45,719 bases of DNA from Oligoflexales bacterium (GTDB lineage Bacteria > Bdellovibrionota_B > Oligoflexia > Oligoflexales > RGVZ01). The position numbers were made by a program, and so were the translations under genes. Position 1 is the first letter of the stretch, and each line of letters begins with the position of its first letter. The stretch is from positions 1-45,719 of the forward strand of contig CANJZQ010000017.1 of NCBI GenBank assembly GCA_947479535.1. The letters are read 5' to 3'. Under the pieces are notes generated by a model that did not search any database, was not told the origin of the DNA, and saw only the letters and a list, made by a program, of their open reading frames with translations. This document shows, in pieces, positions 36,101 to 43,213 of the stretch.

Positions 36101-36413
36101 CTCTGGCGAGCTTGAGATCGTTGGCGTGAACATGTTCCTGAACCCGAAAGTGATCAGCGGCGAATATGTCCGTCCTGAAATTGAAATGGCTAGGGCATCG
36201 TACGATGAAAAAGACAAACAGTTAAGGCGGTTGGACGACTTCCATAAGTCAAACACCGCAAAACGCGACGCTGCTTTAAAAATGCTCACCGATACGGTGA
36301 TTGGCGGGGGCAACGCCTTCGCGGCTTTGATGCAGACAGTCAGGCATGCGAGTCTCGGAGAAATTACCGATACCCTTTACCGGGTGGGCGGCAAATACAG
36401 GCGCTCGATGTAG
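33120..36413 (+). CDS. icmF: Fused isobutyryl-CoA mutase IcmF (adenosylcobalamin-dependent)
   Basis: This 1097-residue enzyme interconverts isobutyryl-CoA and n-butyryl-CoA. Domain order is as in known IcmF: B12-binding domain with lower-ligand His30 in DGHD (residues 28-31); a MeaB-like G-protein chaperone with Walker A GTGGAGKSS near residue 211, DPSKKKTGGALLGDR and ETSGIGQGD; a linker; then the mutase barrel. GVFPFRRTGEDP (Phe586, Phe588) and HIQTSGRSLHAM (Gln866) carry Phe and Gln where methylmalonyl-CoA mutase has Tyr and Arg, which points to isobutyryl-CoA or a related acyl-CoA. ATGs at 33120 and 33129 are both possible; neither has a clear ribosome site. It fits valine breakdown with Liv uptake and ETF. 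Confidence 0.96.
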   Translation: MGPMQTSSLQSYTPRHKLRFITATALFDGHDASINIMRRLLQARGAEVIHLGHNRSAAEVAEAAIQEDAHAIALSSYQGGHMEFFKYVRQLLDAGGGRDIKIFGGGGGVITLKEIAELEAAGVTKIYSPEDGSKLGLDGIIGHMLQLADREITSWPGQDANPVNQLARALTLLESGKVSHEDAVSHLLKAHGPTEHKKPDQPPPVLGITGTGGAGKSSLTDELLLRLLWDNPDARIGLICIDPSKKKTGGALLGDRIRFNSASDQRIFLRSFATRGSGKEIAAVTRDAIALLKTQSFDLIIVETSGIGQGDTGILDVSDLTLYVMTAEYGAATQLEKIDMLDFADFIAINKFERAQSLDAIRDVRTNLRRSRFKGVRLADQDFPVFGTIASRFNDDGTNGLYKALVAKINEKAGRKLEAAQFRSSDQRPVAIESTRRESLIPAGRSTYLADIARTVREYHAANQSLVQITRDAEALDRAAALLRDKKEEATAAKLEASAKALWEKIPPKILAQLDAWDDTRSNYASDFFTYQVRGKDVKVQASFETLSHQHLPKVALPAFTTKADVVRFLTCENVPGSFPFTGGVFPFRRTGEDPQRQFAGEGGPKRTNERFHYLSKNADAKRLSTAFDSVTLYGSDPAKRPDIYGKVGESGVSIATLEDMKVLYNGFDLCAPNTSVSMTINGPAPIILAMYMNTAIDQQIDRHVAEHGKIPDPETHNRIIEKTIQMVRGTVQADILKEDQAQNTCIFSTEFALKMMGDIQQFFIEKKIRNYYSVSISGYHIAEAGANPVTQIALTLANGFTYVEYYLTRGMKIDDFAPNLSFFFSNGIDPEYGVLGRVARRIWAIAMRDRYGASERSQMLKYHIQTSGRSLHAMEIDFNDIRTTLQALMALYDNCNSLHTNAYDEAITTPTEESVRRAMAIQLIINKEFGLNHCENINQGSFFLELLTDRVEEAVLQEFERISSRGGVLGAMETQYQRNKIQEESLYYEGKKHSGELEIVGVNMFLNPKVISGEYVRPEIEMARASYDEKDKQLRRLDDFHKSNTAKRDAALKMLTDTVIGGGNAFAALMQTVRHASLGEITDTLYRVGGKYRRSM

Positions 36414-36434
36414 AACGCGGCAACAACTCAGGCA

Positions 36435-38078
36435 TCACTTGACGATGCAATGATCCATCTTCCACCGGACGTCCTGAGCCGACTGCGATGCTGGGACTAC
36501 AATTTCATTGAAGAATCTGCCGAGGCGCTCGTTTTTCAGCGTTCCATCTTTTAATTCCCGTACAAAAGGCCTTAAGGATTCTTCGTTGACCGGAAGTTTT
36601 TCGGACCAGGCGTCAGGCCAGAGGCCATCAAATCCAATATGACGCATGTGCCCCCACTGCACCTTGATGTCTTCGGCGACATGCAATTGGACGCCTGCGG
36701 TCCGATAATAATTTTGTGTATCGTACTCGGGATAGCGGCAGAACACGGCAGCTGTATCTTTCAATCCAAACTCCTTGCCCAAACCGGAGTCCAAAAGTAC
36801 CCGCTGCACTGCCTTCTGAATTATTTTTAGTTCCGGAGAATCATCCAAGTGCCTGGTGAGTTCGTTTGCGATCCAGCGTCTTGCATAATTCTGACCGCAC
36901 TGGGTCATGATCATTTCTTCAGTCTGTCCTCCAGCCGACCACGTGGCACTGGTTTTTAAAAATTCCTTGTTCAAATTAAAACCGCCACCGGCTTCGATCA
37001 GTGCCTCTCCCTTTGCCAGCACAAAATCGCCCCCGACTCCGAAGGCAGCCTCGTAGGAAACATCTGCAATTTGATTAATCGCTAGAAAGCAGGACACCCG
37101 TGTTCCAGGGGTCGTGATCCTGTTACTGGTAAAAACGTCACTCCCCAATGCGGCAGCAGAGTAACCGATTTTGCCACGCAATGTGCCCCTGGCTGCCACT
37201 TTCTGGCCAGCAACAACCCCCGCCTTGACTTGCACCGATTCTGATGCACCAAGGAAAGTCGACAGCTCAAACGACCCTCTATGTTCCGTTCGGCCATCGA
37301 TGGCAGGAAGTCCAGCCGGAGAAAATTCACGCCCCTGCTTTGTCTCGCACATTTTTTCTGGGTTGAAAGGCGAACACATTCCGTTTTTCAATCGACAAAA
37401 TGTACCGACTGCCTCCATCGCGCTGCGACGGCTTTTACATACAAAAGCCCTCGGCGTATTGTCTGATGATGGCACTTCGCATTGGGTGCAAGACCGGTCA
37501 TTGAACGCACATTCATTATCGCAGTATGCGAATTCCACGACGTCGGTTTTCTGGTAACCCGTCCCCTCATAACACTTCTTGCCATTGGAATTTGAATCCC
37601 AAATTCTAGCGACGGACTTCAATGTTTCAAAATGCTCGACCGCCTCAACACAGGCATCATAAGCTGTCTCATTTGATGACTGACCTGCGCAGTCAGATGC
37701 GACCTTGATTCCAGCTGGCAAAGATAATCGGGAAAAGATTGCCCCTAGCTGACCAATCCAAGGCGTATTCAGTGAAACTCCATGGAATGACGAAGCCAAT
37801 TCACCGTGGTAATAATCTTGCGCCACAACATTTGATCGATTCGAATGCTCTGCGGGAGGCACATTGCTTCGAACGTATTCGGCAACCGCAGCCTCGAATT
37901 TATTCCCGAAATTTACAAAGTGGTGCTGGTTGGTCGAGCAAGACCACTCATAATCAAAAACATTTGGAGCGCCGCTGGCCAGGTTTGCATTGGTCGCGTT
38001 GTAACGAGCCATATTGCATCCAATGGAAGAAGCAAAAATGACCAGAGTCACAACGGACAAGGACAGATGGCGACGCAT
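36435..38078 (-). CDS. Cysteine-rich lipoprotein of unknown family
   Basis: This 547-residue protein starts at the ATG at 38078, which has a perfect AGGAGG; the open frame runs further up to 38165 but without a ribosome site. The lipobox ASSIGC ends at residue 21. I count 17 Cys including the lipid-bearing one, so up to eight disulfides. Four are clustered in YCDNECAFNDRSCTQCEV. The C-terminal half, from about residue 285, has beta-strand character (ASESVQVKAGVVAGQKVAAR and GGDFVLAKGEALIEAGGGF). I do not recognise the family. It lies alone between icmF (convergent, 21 bases) and pyrE. Confidence 0.87.
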   Translation of the reverse strand: MRRHLSLSVVTLVIFASSIGCNMARYNATNANLASGAPNVFDYEWSCSTNQHHFVNFGNKFEAAVAEYVRSNVPPAEHSNRSNVVAQDYYHGELASSFHGVSLNTPWIGQLGAIFSRLSLPAGIKVASDCAGQSSNETAYDACVEAVEHFETLKSVARIWDSNSNGKKCYEGTGYQKTDVVEFAYCDNECAFNDRSCTQCEVPSSDNTPRAFVCKSRRSAMEAVGTFCRLKNGMCSPFNPEKMCETKQGREFSPAGLPAIDGRTEHRGSFELSTFLGASESVQVKAGVVAGQKVAARGTLRGKIGYSAAALGSDVFTSNRITTPGTRVSCFLAINQIADVSYEAAFGVGGDFVLAKGEALIEAGGGFNLNKEFLKTSATWSAGGQTEEMIMTQCGQNYARRWIANELTRHLDDSPELKIIQKAVQRVLLDSGLGKEFGLKDTAAVFCRYPEYDTQNYYRTAGVQLHVAEDIKVQWGHMRHIGFDGLWPDAWSEKLPVNEESLRPFVRELKDGTLKNERLGRFFNEIVVPASQSAQDVRWKMDHCIVK

Positions 38079-38091
38079 GGTTTGATCCTCC

Positions 38092-38111
38092 TGGATAAGA
38101 CACTTTATCCA
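38092..38111 (-). promoter_or_regulatory. Hairpin touching the ribosome site of the Cys-rich lipoprotein
   Basis: A perfect 7-bp inverted repeat (TGGATAA / TTATCCA, six-base loop) in the 5' leader ends directly at the GGAGG ribosome site of the lipoprotein gene. In the mRNA it would stack against the ribosome site and could tune translation. Confidence 0.4.
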
Positions 38112-38206
38112 AGAAACGTGCCACGGCAGACTTCGCCTACTATCGTTGCAAGACGCTGAAATCACAGAATTAAGTTAATCAAGGCCGGCACGGGAACGGG
38201 GGTTGA

Positions 38207-38225
38207 TTGTCGAATTTATCGACAA
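38207..38225. repeat. Hairpin downstream of pyrE
   Basis: A perfect 7-bp inverted repeat (TTGTCGA, loop ATTTA, TCGACAA) lies 33 bases after the pyrE stop. There is no T run on either strand, so termination is uncertain. Confidence 0.35.
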
Positions 38226-38257
38226 CGCTGAGTGGAAAAACAACAAGTTACATTTTT

Positions 38258-38932
38258 TTAGCGGGCAAACTTGCGCCGGTATTCAGCCACACTTTCGAGG
38301 ATCTGGGGGGTCAATCCGGCAGTAGACTTCAAATGTTCATCAGAGTTCACGGCCGAGATCACATCACCGACCGTCGCCAAGGAATGGACTTCTATACCTG
38401 AATCGTTACTTATGGATTCGGCTGCCGTTTTCCCTGCTTGTCCATTAGCTGGCAGCTCACAACGATCGACGCCGATCATAATACCAAGAACCTTGCATCC
38501 GGTTCTCCCGACACAATCCAGGGAATGCCTGACGCTGATTCCTGAGGTCAAAACATCATCAACAATCACAACTCGATGGTGCGGAGCAATTTGGCGTCCA
38601 ACGATTTGACCACCCTCGCCATGGTCTTTGGCTTCTTTGCGGTCAAAGGCAAAGGAAACCGGTGCTCCAGATCTACGGCTTAACGCTGATGCAATGGCAA
38701 CAGCCAGTGGAATCCCCTTGTATGCCGGTCCAAAAATGACGTCCGGAAGAGAATCCATTTTTTGCATGATCGATGCCGCATAAAGATCCGCCAGGTGGTC
38801 CATCGACTTGCCGTCACAGATGTCACCAAAGTTCAGAAAGAATGGACTCTGACGTCCGGACTTGGTTTCAAACGAACCAAATTTCAAGGCACCGGATTGA
38901 ATCAACAGCTTGGAAAGTTCTTGGGAGGTCAT
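38258..38932 (-). CDS. pyrE: Orotate phosphoribosyltransferase
   Basis: This enzyme makes orotidine 5'-phosphate from orotate and PRPP, the fifth step of UMP synthesis. The PRPP motif VVIVDDVLTSGISV is at about residues 121-134, and FDRKEAKDHGEGG is the flexible catalytic loop. FGPAYKGIPLAVAIA binds orotate. The frame opens at 38998, but the ATG at 38932 has GGAG and gives a standard 224-residue protein. It is divergent from the AsnRS-like gene; the next pathway gene, pyrF, lies 1.3 kb away on the other strand. Confidence 0.95.
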   Translation of the reverse strand: MTSQELSKLLIQSGALKFGSFETKSGRQSPFFLNFGDICDGKSMDHLADLYAASIMQKMDSLPDVIFGPAYKGIPLAVAIASALSRRSGAPVSFAFDRKEAKDHGEGGQIVGRQIAPHHRVVIVDDVLTSGISVRHSLDCVGRTGCKVLGIMIGVDRCELPANGQAGKTAAESISNDSGIEVHSLATVGDVISAVNSDEHLKSTAGLTPQILESVAEYRRKFAR

Positions 38933-38992
38933 TATTTGCTCCGATGCTGGTTTGACAAAACAAATTGTACCTGTTTCACTCGTTTGGATACC

Positions 38993-39022
38993 TCGCACGA
39001 CGGCGCACGTGCGATTTTTTTT
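38993..39022 (+). terminator. Terminator-like hairpin in the leader of the AsnRS-like gene
   Basis: TCGCAC pairs with GTGCGA over a 10-base loop and is followed by eight T residues. No plus-strand gene lies just upstream. It may act as an attenuator for the gene at 39218, or stop antisense transcription that would otherwise enter it. Confidence 0.45.
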
Positions 39023-39217
39023 AAGATCAACATGTGCGCAGTAGCCATCTTTTTCTCCGAAATCCTGACATAACCCACTGAAATTAAAGAAAAAAAATCA
39101 TTGCAAAGGTTTTTCCTTTCTGGCAACCTTTACGCTCAGAACGTCGCGCGACGAGAATCCAGCAAAACAGTTCCATTTCAGTTAATGCTTTGTCACCTAT
39201 GACCAGGGGGAGGTCTC

Positions 39218-40168
39218 ATGGACAACGAGCGTAGGATCACTTTAATCAAAATCTGGGATGCCATGTTCCGCGGAGCACGGAAATACGTCATGAACCAAGG
39301 GTTCACCCAGATCCACAACTGCCCGGAACTCGTTGGAGTCACCGGAGCCTGCGAAAACGTCGATACGCTATTCAAAGTGGATTTCTTCGGAAAACAAGCC
39401 TACCTGGCCCAGTCCGATCAGCTATACCTAGAACTCGTCACCCCACACATCCCCAAGGTTTGGGCCGAGATCCAATCTTTCCGGGCAGAACCTGAAGATG
39501 ACAACCGCCATCTTTGCCAGTTCAGCCTGTTTGAACTGGAATTTCAAGGTGGCCTCGAGGACCTGGTCACCCACATTTCCGGAGTCGTCAATTCAGCGTG
39601 CAGCGAAGTGATCGAACACTGCGGGGCGGAACTCTTCAAGTTGGACCGCAATCCAGACAAGCTCAGGGATCTCAAATTCGAACGTCTGACATACACCGAT
39701 GCCGTAGAAATCCTCGGGCGGCACTGGCCAGATCTGAAGTGGGGGGACGATCTGAAATCCCACCACGAATTGAAACTGGCAGAGATCCTTGGCCCCCACT
39801 TCATCACGCACTACCCTAAAGAAATCAAGTTCTTCAATATGCGTGAAAACGAACTGGACCCACGCGTCGTAAACAGCACTGATTTGATCCTGCCATTCGC
39901 AGGAGAATCTGCCGGTGCAGCCGAGCGTGAGTTCCGTTACGAACGGATTGTCTCGCGCCTCAAGTCATCGGACATGTACCACCGCCTGCTCGCCCTCGGA
40001 GGCAAGCCCGAGGACTTTGACTGGTACTTGGATGCGCATCGTGGGAAGGACATCCCCCTGCACTCTGGTACCGGAATCGGAATGGCCCGCGTCGCCCAGT
40101 TTATTCTGGGATCACAGGACATTCGCAATTGTGTGCCCTTCATGGTGAATTGCAACAACCTGCTTTAA
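39218..40168 (+). CDS. Stand-alone AsnRS/AspRS catalytic core, possible asparagine synthetase
   Basis: This 316-residue protein is a class IIb aminoacyl-tRNA synthetase core with no anticodon-binding OB domain. Motif 2 is FRAEPEDDNRHLCQFSLFE (Arg89, Glu91, His98). Motif 3 is GTGIGMARVAQFI with Arg291, followed by DIRNCVPF. FFGKQAYLAQSDQLYLE is closer to archaeal AspRS and to the archaeal asparagine synthetase AS-AR than to bacterial AsnRS, which usually has a TVSGQL-type loop. An in-frame TGA at 39200 shows that an N-terminal domain is not simply missed. The ATG has AGGGGGAGG upstream. It precedes pyrF by 30 bases, and a tRNA-Asn gene lies 3 kb away. I infer asparagine synthesis; a paralogous RNA-modifying role remains possible. 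Confidence 0.85.
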   Translation: MDNERRITLIKIWDAMFRGARKYVMNQGFTQIHNCPELVGVTGACENVDTLFKVDFFGKQAYLAQSDQLYLELVTPHIPKVWAEIQSFRAEPEDDNRHLCQFSLFELEFQGGLEDLVTHISGVVNSACSEVIEHCGAELFKLDRNPDKLRDLKFERLTYTDAVEILGRHWPDLKWGDDLKSHHELKLAEILGPHFITHYPKEIKFFNMRENELDPRVVNSTDLILPFAGESAGAAEREFRYERIVSRLKSSDMYHRLLALGGKPEDFDWYLDAHRGKDIPLHSGTGIGMARVAQFILGSQDIRNCVPFMVNCNNLL

Positions 40169-40198
40169 CCGCAGAATTAATCTGAACGGAACGAGCCG

Positions 40199-40966
40199 AT
40201 GCAAAGATTTGCGAAAAGCGTCTTGAAGACCTCGAGCATCCTTTGCATCGGACTCGATCCGCCGGTGGTGCAGGCTCCACAGAAAAAAGTTGCGAAAATC
40301 CTGCCCGTGCCAGCCTCTATGGCCACTGCAGGACAGATCAAAGGCATCATTAATAAAACCAGACCTTACGCTGCGGCCTTCAAGGTCAATCTTGCTTTTT
40401 ATCTGGCCCGGGGTTCCAAGGGGATCGATCTCCTGCTCCGAATTCAAGATTGGACGAAAGACACGCCACTGATTCTTGACGGAAAGTTCAACGACATCGA
40501 CAACACCCTCGAAGGCTATGCCCAGTTTGCTGCAAACGCCGGTGCCACCGCCGTAACAGCCAGTCCCTACATGGGAGATGGTTTTTCGCAATTCACAAAA
40601 AAAAGCATCGGGGTCTTTGTCCTTGGCACCACGACCAACAGGCCAGAATTGCAAAGCCTTCAACTTGCCTCGGACGCAGGGACTCTGGCACGCCACGTCG
40701 CGCTAAGAACAGGCGACAATCCTGCGCAATATGGACTGGTTGTTGGTGACGATGCTGCGATGATGCGCGAACTTTGCCCGGAAACCTGGTTCCTAAGCCC
40801 GGGCCTGGGTGCGCAGGGAAAATCAGACAAGGAACTTTTGCAGGGCATCCGCCCCGATGGTTTAGGGCTCCTGATCAACGCGTCCAGATCGATTTGGCAG
40901 GCAAGCGATCCGGCACTGGAAGCCAGCCAAATTCAAGCCCGAATGCAGGCCTATTTCTCGAAGTGA
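40199..40966 (+). CDS. pyrF: Orotidine 5'-phosphate decarboxylase (type 2)
   Basis: This enzyme converts OMP to UMP, the last step of UMP synthesis. The catalytic motif DxKxxDI is present as D94-G-K96-F-N-D99-I in ILDGKFNDIDNT. CIGLDPP opens the barrel, AAAFKVNLAFYLARG follows, and LSPGLGAQGKS plus LLINASRSIW hold the phosphate. Its length of 255 residues fits the type 2 family. It is 30 bases downstream of the AsnRS-like gene and likely cotranscribed. The ATG has GGAACGAG upstream. Confidence 0.93.
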   Translation: MQRFAKSVLKTSSILCIGLDPPVVQAPQKKVAKILPVPASMATAGQIKGIINKTRPYAAAFKVNLAFYLARGSKGIDLLLRIQDWTKDTPLILDGKFNDIDNTLEGYAQFAANAGATAVTASPYMGDGFSQFTKKSIGVFVLGTTTNRPELQSLQLASDAGTLARHVALRTGDNPAQYGLVVGDDAAMMRELCPETWFLSPGLGAQGKSDKELLQGIRPDGLGLLINASRSIWQASDPALEASQIQARMQAYFSK

Positions 40967-41009
40967 TCACAAAACGGCCCAGCAATCCGAAGGCGACACT
41001 TCGAGGCAT

Positions 41010-41023
41010 GCTTCGATCGAAGC
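41010..41023. repeat. 14-bp perfect palindrome between pyrF and aroB
   Basis: GCTTCGATCGAAGC, a perfect palindrome, sits in the 116-base gap between converging genes. It could be a terminator stem or a protein site. There is no T run after it. Confidence 0.4.
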
Positions 41024-41082
41024 CTTGCATCTCTTACTGCTGCAATCAGGACAGTTATTGTGCGGACGCCGCGCGGGGAAAA

Positions 41083-42555
41083 TTAGCTCGGCAAGGATGT
41101 TTTAAAAGCCACTTCCAAATCGTCCATGGAGACCTCAAAAGATAGGGGCACAGCTTTTCCTGATACCGGGTTCCACTGAAACCCAACAATCCGGCAACTC
41201 GATGGAGTGCCGGACTTTATTTTTTTGTCTTGCATCAAATAGGGAACCATCAAGGACCAGAGTTCCGTTGAGTCAAGGCCAACCCCGGAATACCACCTTC
41301 GAAAGTCGTCCAAACAGCCACTGTTGATCAGGCAGTCCATTATTTTTTGGCCGGTTTCGGCTGCCTCAGGCTGGGCTGCCACCATCAAATTAATTTTACA
41401 CATCAATCCAAAGGCCACAGCCGATCCGTGACGCAATCCCAACGATGGCTGGCGTTTCTGTAAAACGGCTCCCACACCTTCCAAGCTGTGGGCAATGGTG
41501 TGCCCCAGGTTGAGCAATTCGCGCCGCGTGCCTTTCTCATATGGATCCACCTGAACAAAAGCCTCCTTCATCTTTGCAACGGCTGCGATCATTGAGTGTA
41601 TTTCTGATCCATTGGCATGGTTGATCACAGGATCCCGCAGGAATTTGGACCACTTTTCCAGTAAAGCAAAATCTTCTGCCAGCAGCGCGTGCTTCAAACA
41701 TTCTGCGCCGCCGGCACGGACATCACCCTTCGGCAGAGTCTGTAAGAATTCGGGACAAACGATGACCCGTTCTGGAAAGTGAAACAGACCGACCTGATTT
41801 TTACCCCACGGCTCAAAATTGACGCCGGTCTTTCCACCAACTGCAGCATCAACCATGGCCAACAGGGTCGTTGGAACATTTATATGGTTGCATCCAAGCA
41901 GGCCCGCGACGAAACCTGCCAAGTCCAGTGTCACACCGCCGCCAATGGCCGCGATCGTCAGGTTTTCCAGGCCGATCTCTGGATGCGACTCTGAGTGCTG
42001 TCCAATCTGTTTGACGAGCGCGGCAGTGGAGGCAAGGTTCTTGGCCGCCTCACCGCCTTGGAATATCCAAAAGGGAAATTTAAGGACCCGTTGCGCGGCG
42101 GCGGGCCAACTTTTGGCGACGGATTCATCAAGCACAAAAAAAATCCGGCTTTCCCGTCCGGAAAATTCCGAGGAAATGCCTTTCAGAAAGGATGTGACCG
42201 AAGGGCTGGTTTGCAGGACCAGCGGCCTGTAGCCCGGCTTCACCCCGGAGGTCGTGGCCGGAATCATATCTGAAATCGTATCTGAAATTGTTTCTACGCC
42301 GCGGCGGAAGACAGTAGCAGCCTTGGCAGCGGCCCGAACATTGCCAGCCTCCAGATCACCGAGGCGCCCTAGATCCCAAGCCGACTGTCGCCTTGCGCCG
42401 GCCTTAAATGCAGCTCGCAGCCATCCCAAAGTCCGATTCGGCCACCCCAACGCTGCCTCCAAGGCGACGTCCTCAGGCTCGGTCACAGGTGTCCATGCCG
42501 AGACCCGGAGGGGCAACGAAGTTTGGGGGGAGTGTGAATTTTTATTTTTATCCAT
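41083..42555 (-). CDS. aroB: 3-dehydroquinate synthase with N-terminal extension
   Basis: This is the second enzyme of the shikimate pathway, NAD- and metal-dependent. The motifs are IGGGVTLDLAGFVAG for NAD and NVPTTLLAMVDAAVGGKTG. AGGAECLKHALL, NLGHTIAHSLE and LRHGSAVAFGL hold the Glu and two His metal ligands. The protein is 490 residues, against about 360 usual. The core begins near residue 110, and the extra N-terminal part (residues 20-95) is Ala/Arg-rich and helical with no recognised match. A tandem 12-bp repeat at 42268-42291 encodes TISDTISD. The ATG at 42555 has no clear ribosome site; an ATG at 42267 (394 residues) could be the true start. Confidence 0.92.
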   Translation of the reverse strand: MDKNKNSHSPQTSLPLRVSAWTPVTEPEDVALEAALGWPNRTLGWLRAAFKAGARRQSAWDLGRLGDLEAGNVRAAAKAATVFRRGVETISDTISDMIPATTSGVKPGYRPLVLQTSPSVTSFLKGISSEFSGRESRIFFVLDESVAKSWPAAAQRVLKFPFWIFQGGEAAKNLASTAALVKQIGQHSESHPEIGLENLTIAAIGGGVTLDLAGFVAGLLGCNHINVPTTLLAMVDAAVGGKTGVNFEPWGKNQVGLFHFPERVIVCPEFLQTLPKGDVRAGGAECLKHALLAEDFALLEKWSKFLRDPVINHANGSEIHSMIAAVAKMKEAFVQVDPYEKGTRRELLNLGHTIAHSLEGVGAVLQKRQPSLGLRHGSAVAFGLMCKINLMVAAQPEAAETGQKIMDCLINSGCLDDFRRWYSGVGLDSTELWSLMVPYLMQDKKIKSGTPSSCRIVGFQWNPVSGKAVPLSFEVSMDDLEVAFKTSLPS

Positions 42556-42596
42556 TTAAATCAGTGACTTATATGACAAAAAAACCACCTCGCGGG

Positions 42597-42623
42597 TAAA
42601 GAAACTTTGGACCCTGCCGATCT
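42597..42623 (+). promoter_or_regulatory. Sigma-28 (FliA)-like promoter of the response regulator gene
   Basis: TAAAGAAA at 42597-42604 and GCCGATCT at 42616-42623 are separated by 11 bases. The FliA consensus is TAAAGTTT-N11-GCCGATAA, so 11 of 16 positions match, including TAAAG and GCCGAT in full, with the exact spacing. A start near 42630 would leave a leader of about 35 bases to the GTG at 42665. Confidence 0.6.
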
Positions 42624-42664
42624 CCTACATACGCACGTGTGACAGTAAAGCCAAGAGGTGTCCG

Positions 42665-43162
42665 GTGAGCGATAAGACCCTGCGCCGTCAAATTGAGTCG
42701 ATCAAACGCCAAAAAATCGTGGCGAAAAAGGTTGTTTCTCTTTCCGACTTCCGCAACCTCAAGGAGTCCATCGAAACCCGTACGATCCTCGTGGTCGACG
42801 ATGATGAAATCATGCGCAATGCCCTAAAACGCATTTTGGAGTCCAGTGGGTACAAGGTGCTTTTGGCCTCGGACGGGCTGGAACTATCCAAAATCCTAGA
42901 AGTTAATCGCCTGGACATGGTCCTCATGGACGTAAACCTGCCTTGGGTCGATGGCTACGAACTTTGCCGCCTCCTTAAATCGCACCATTCCCTGAGCAAG
43001 GTACCGCTGATTTTTGTTTCAGCCCGCAAGGAAGAAGAAGACGTCCGGCGCGGCTTTGATGCAGGCTGCAATGACTACATCACCAAGCCATTTGATGTGG
43101 ATAAGATGACCGGAACCATCTCCACGATCCTCAGCGTGGGGTCAGAACGCCCCTCGGCTTAA
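42665..43162 (+). CDS. Single-domain response regulator (CheY-like) with basic N-terminal extension
   Basis: This 165-residue protein is a receiver domain with no output domain. The acidic triad DDD is at residues 45-47, the phospho-acceptor Asp89 lies in LMDVNLPWVDG, Ser119 and Lys141 (ITKPFD) complete the site. About 38 residues before the receiver are rich in Lys and Arg and predicted helical; they may bind a partner or nucleic acid. The start is a GTG with AGAGGTG upstream. A sigma-28-like promoter precedes it, which suggests a motility or chemotaxis role. No histidine kinase gene is in the window. Confidence 0.93.
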   Translation: MSDKTLRRQIESIKRQKIVAKKVVSLSDFRNLKESIETRTILVVDDDEIMRNALKRILESSGYKVLLASDGLELSKILEVNRLDMVLMDVNLPWVDGYELCRLLKSHHSLSKVPLIFVSARKEEEDVRRGFDAGCNDYITKPFDVDKMTGTISTILSVGSERPSA

Positions 43163-43170
43163 GGACCTCC

Positions 43171-43198
43171 TTGACACCCGACCGCTAGAAACTATATC
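43171..43198 (+). promoter_or_regulatory. Promoter of tRNA-Asn
   Basis: TTGACA (43171-43176) and TATATC (43193-43198) are 16 bases apart. Initiation would fall near 43205, a few bases before the tRNA. This is the best sigma-70-like promoter in the window. Confidence 0.75.
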
Positions 43199-43213
43199 TC
43201 TTTAGTCGTCTGT

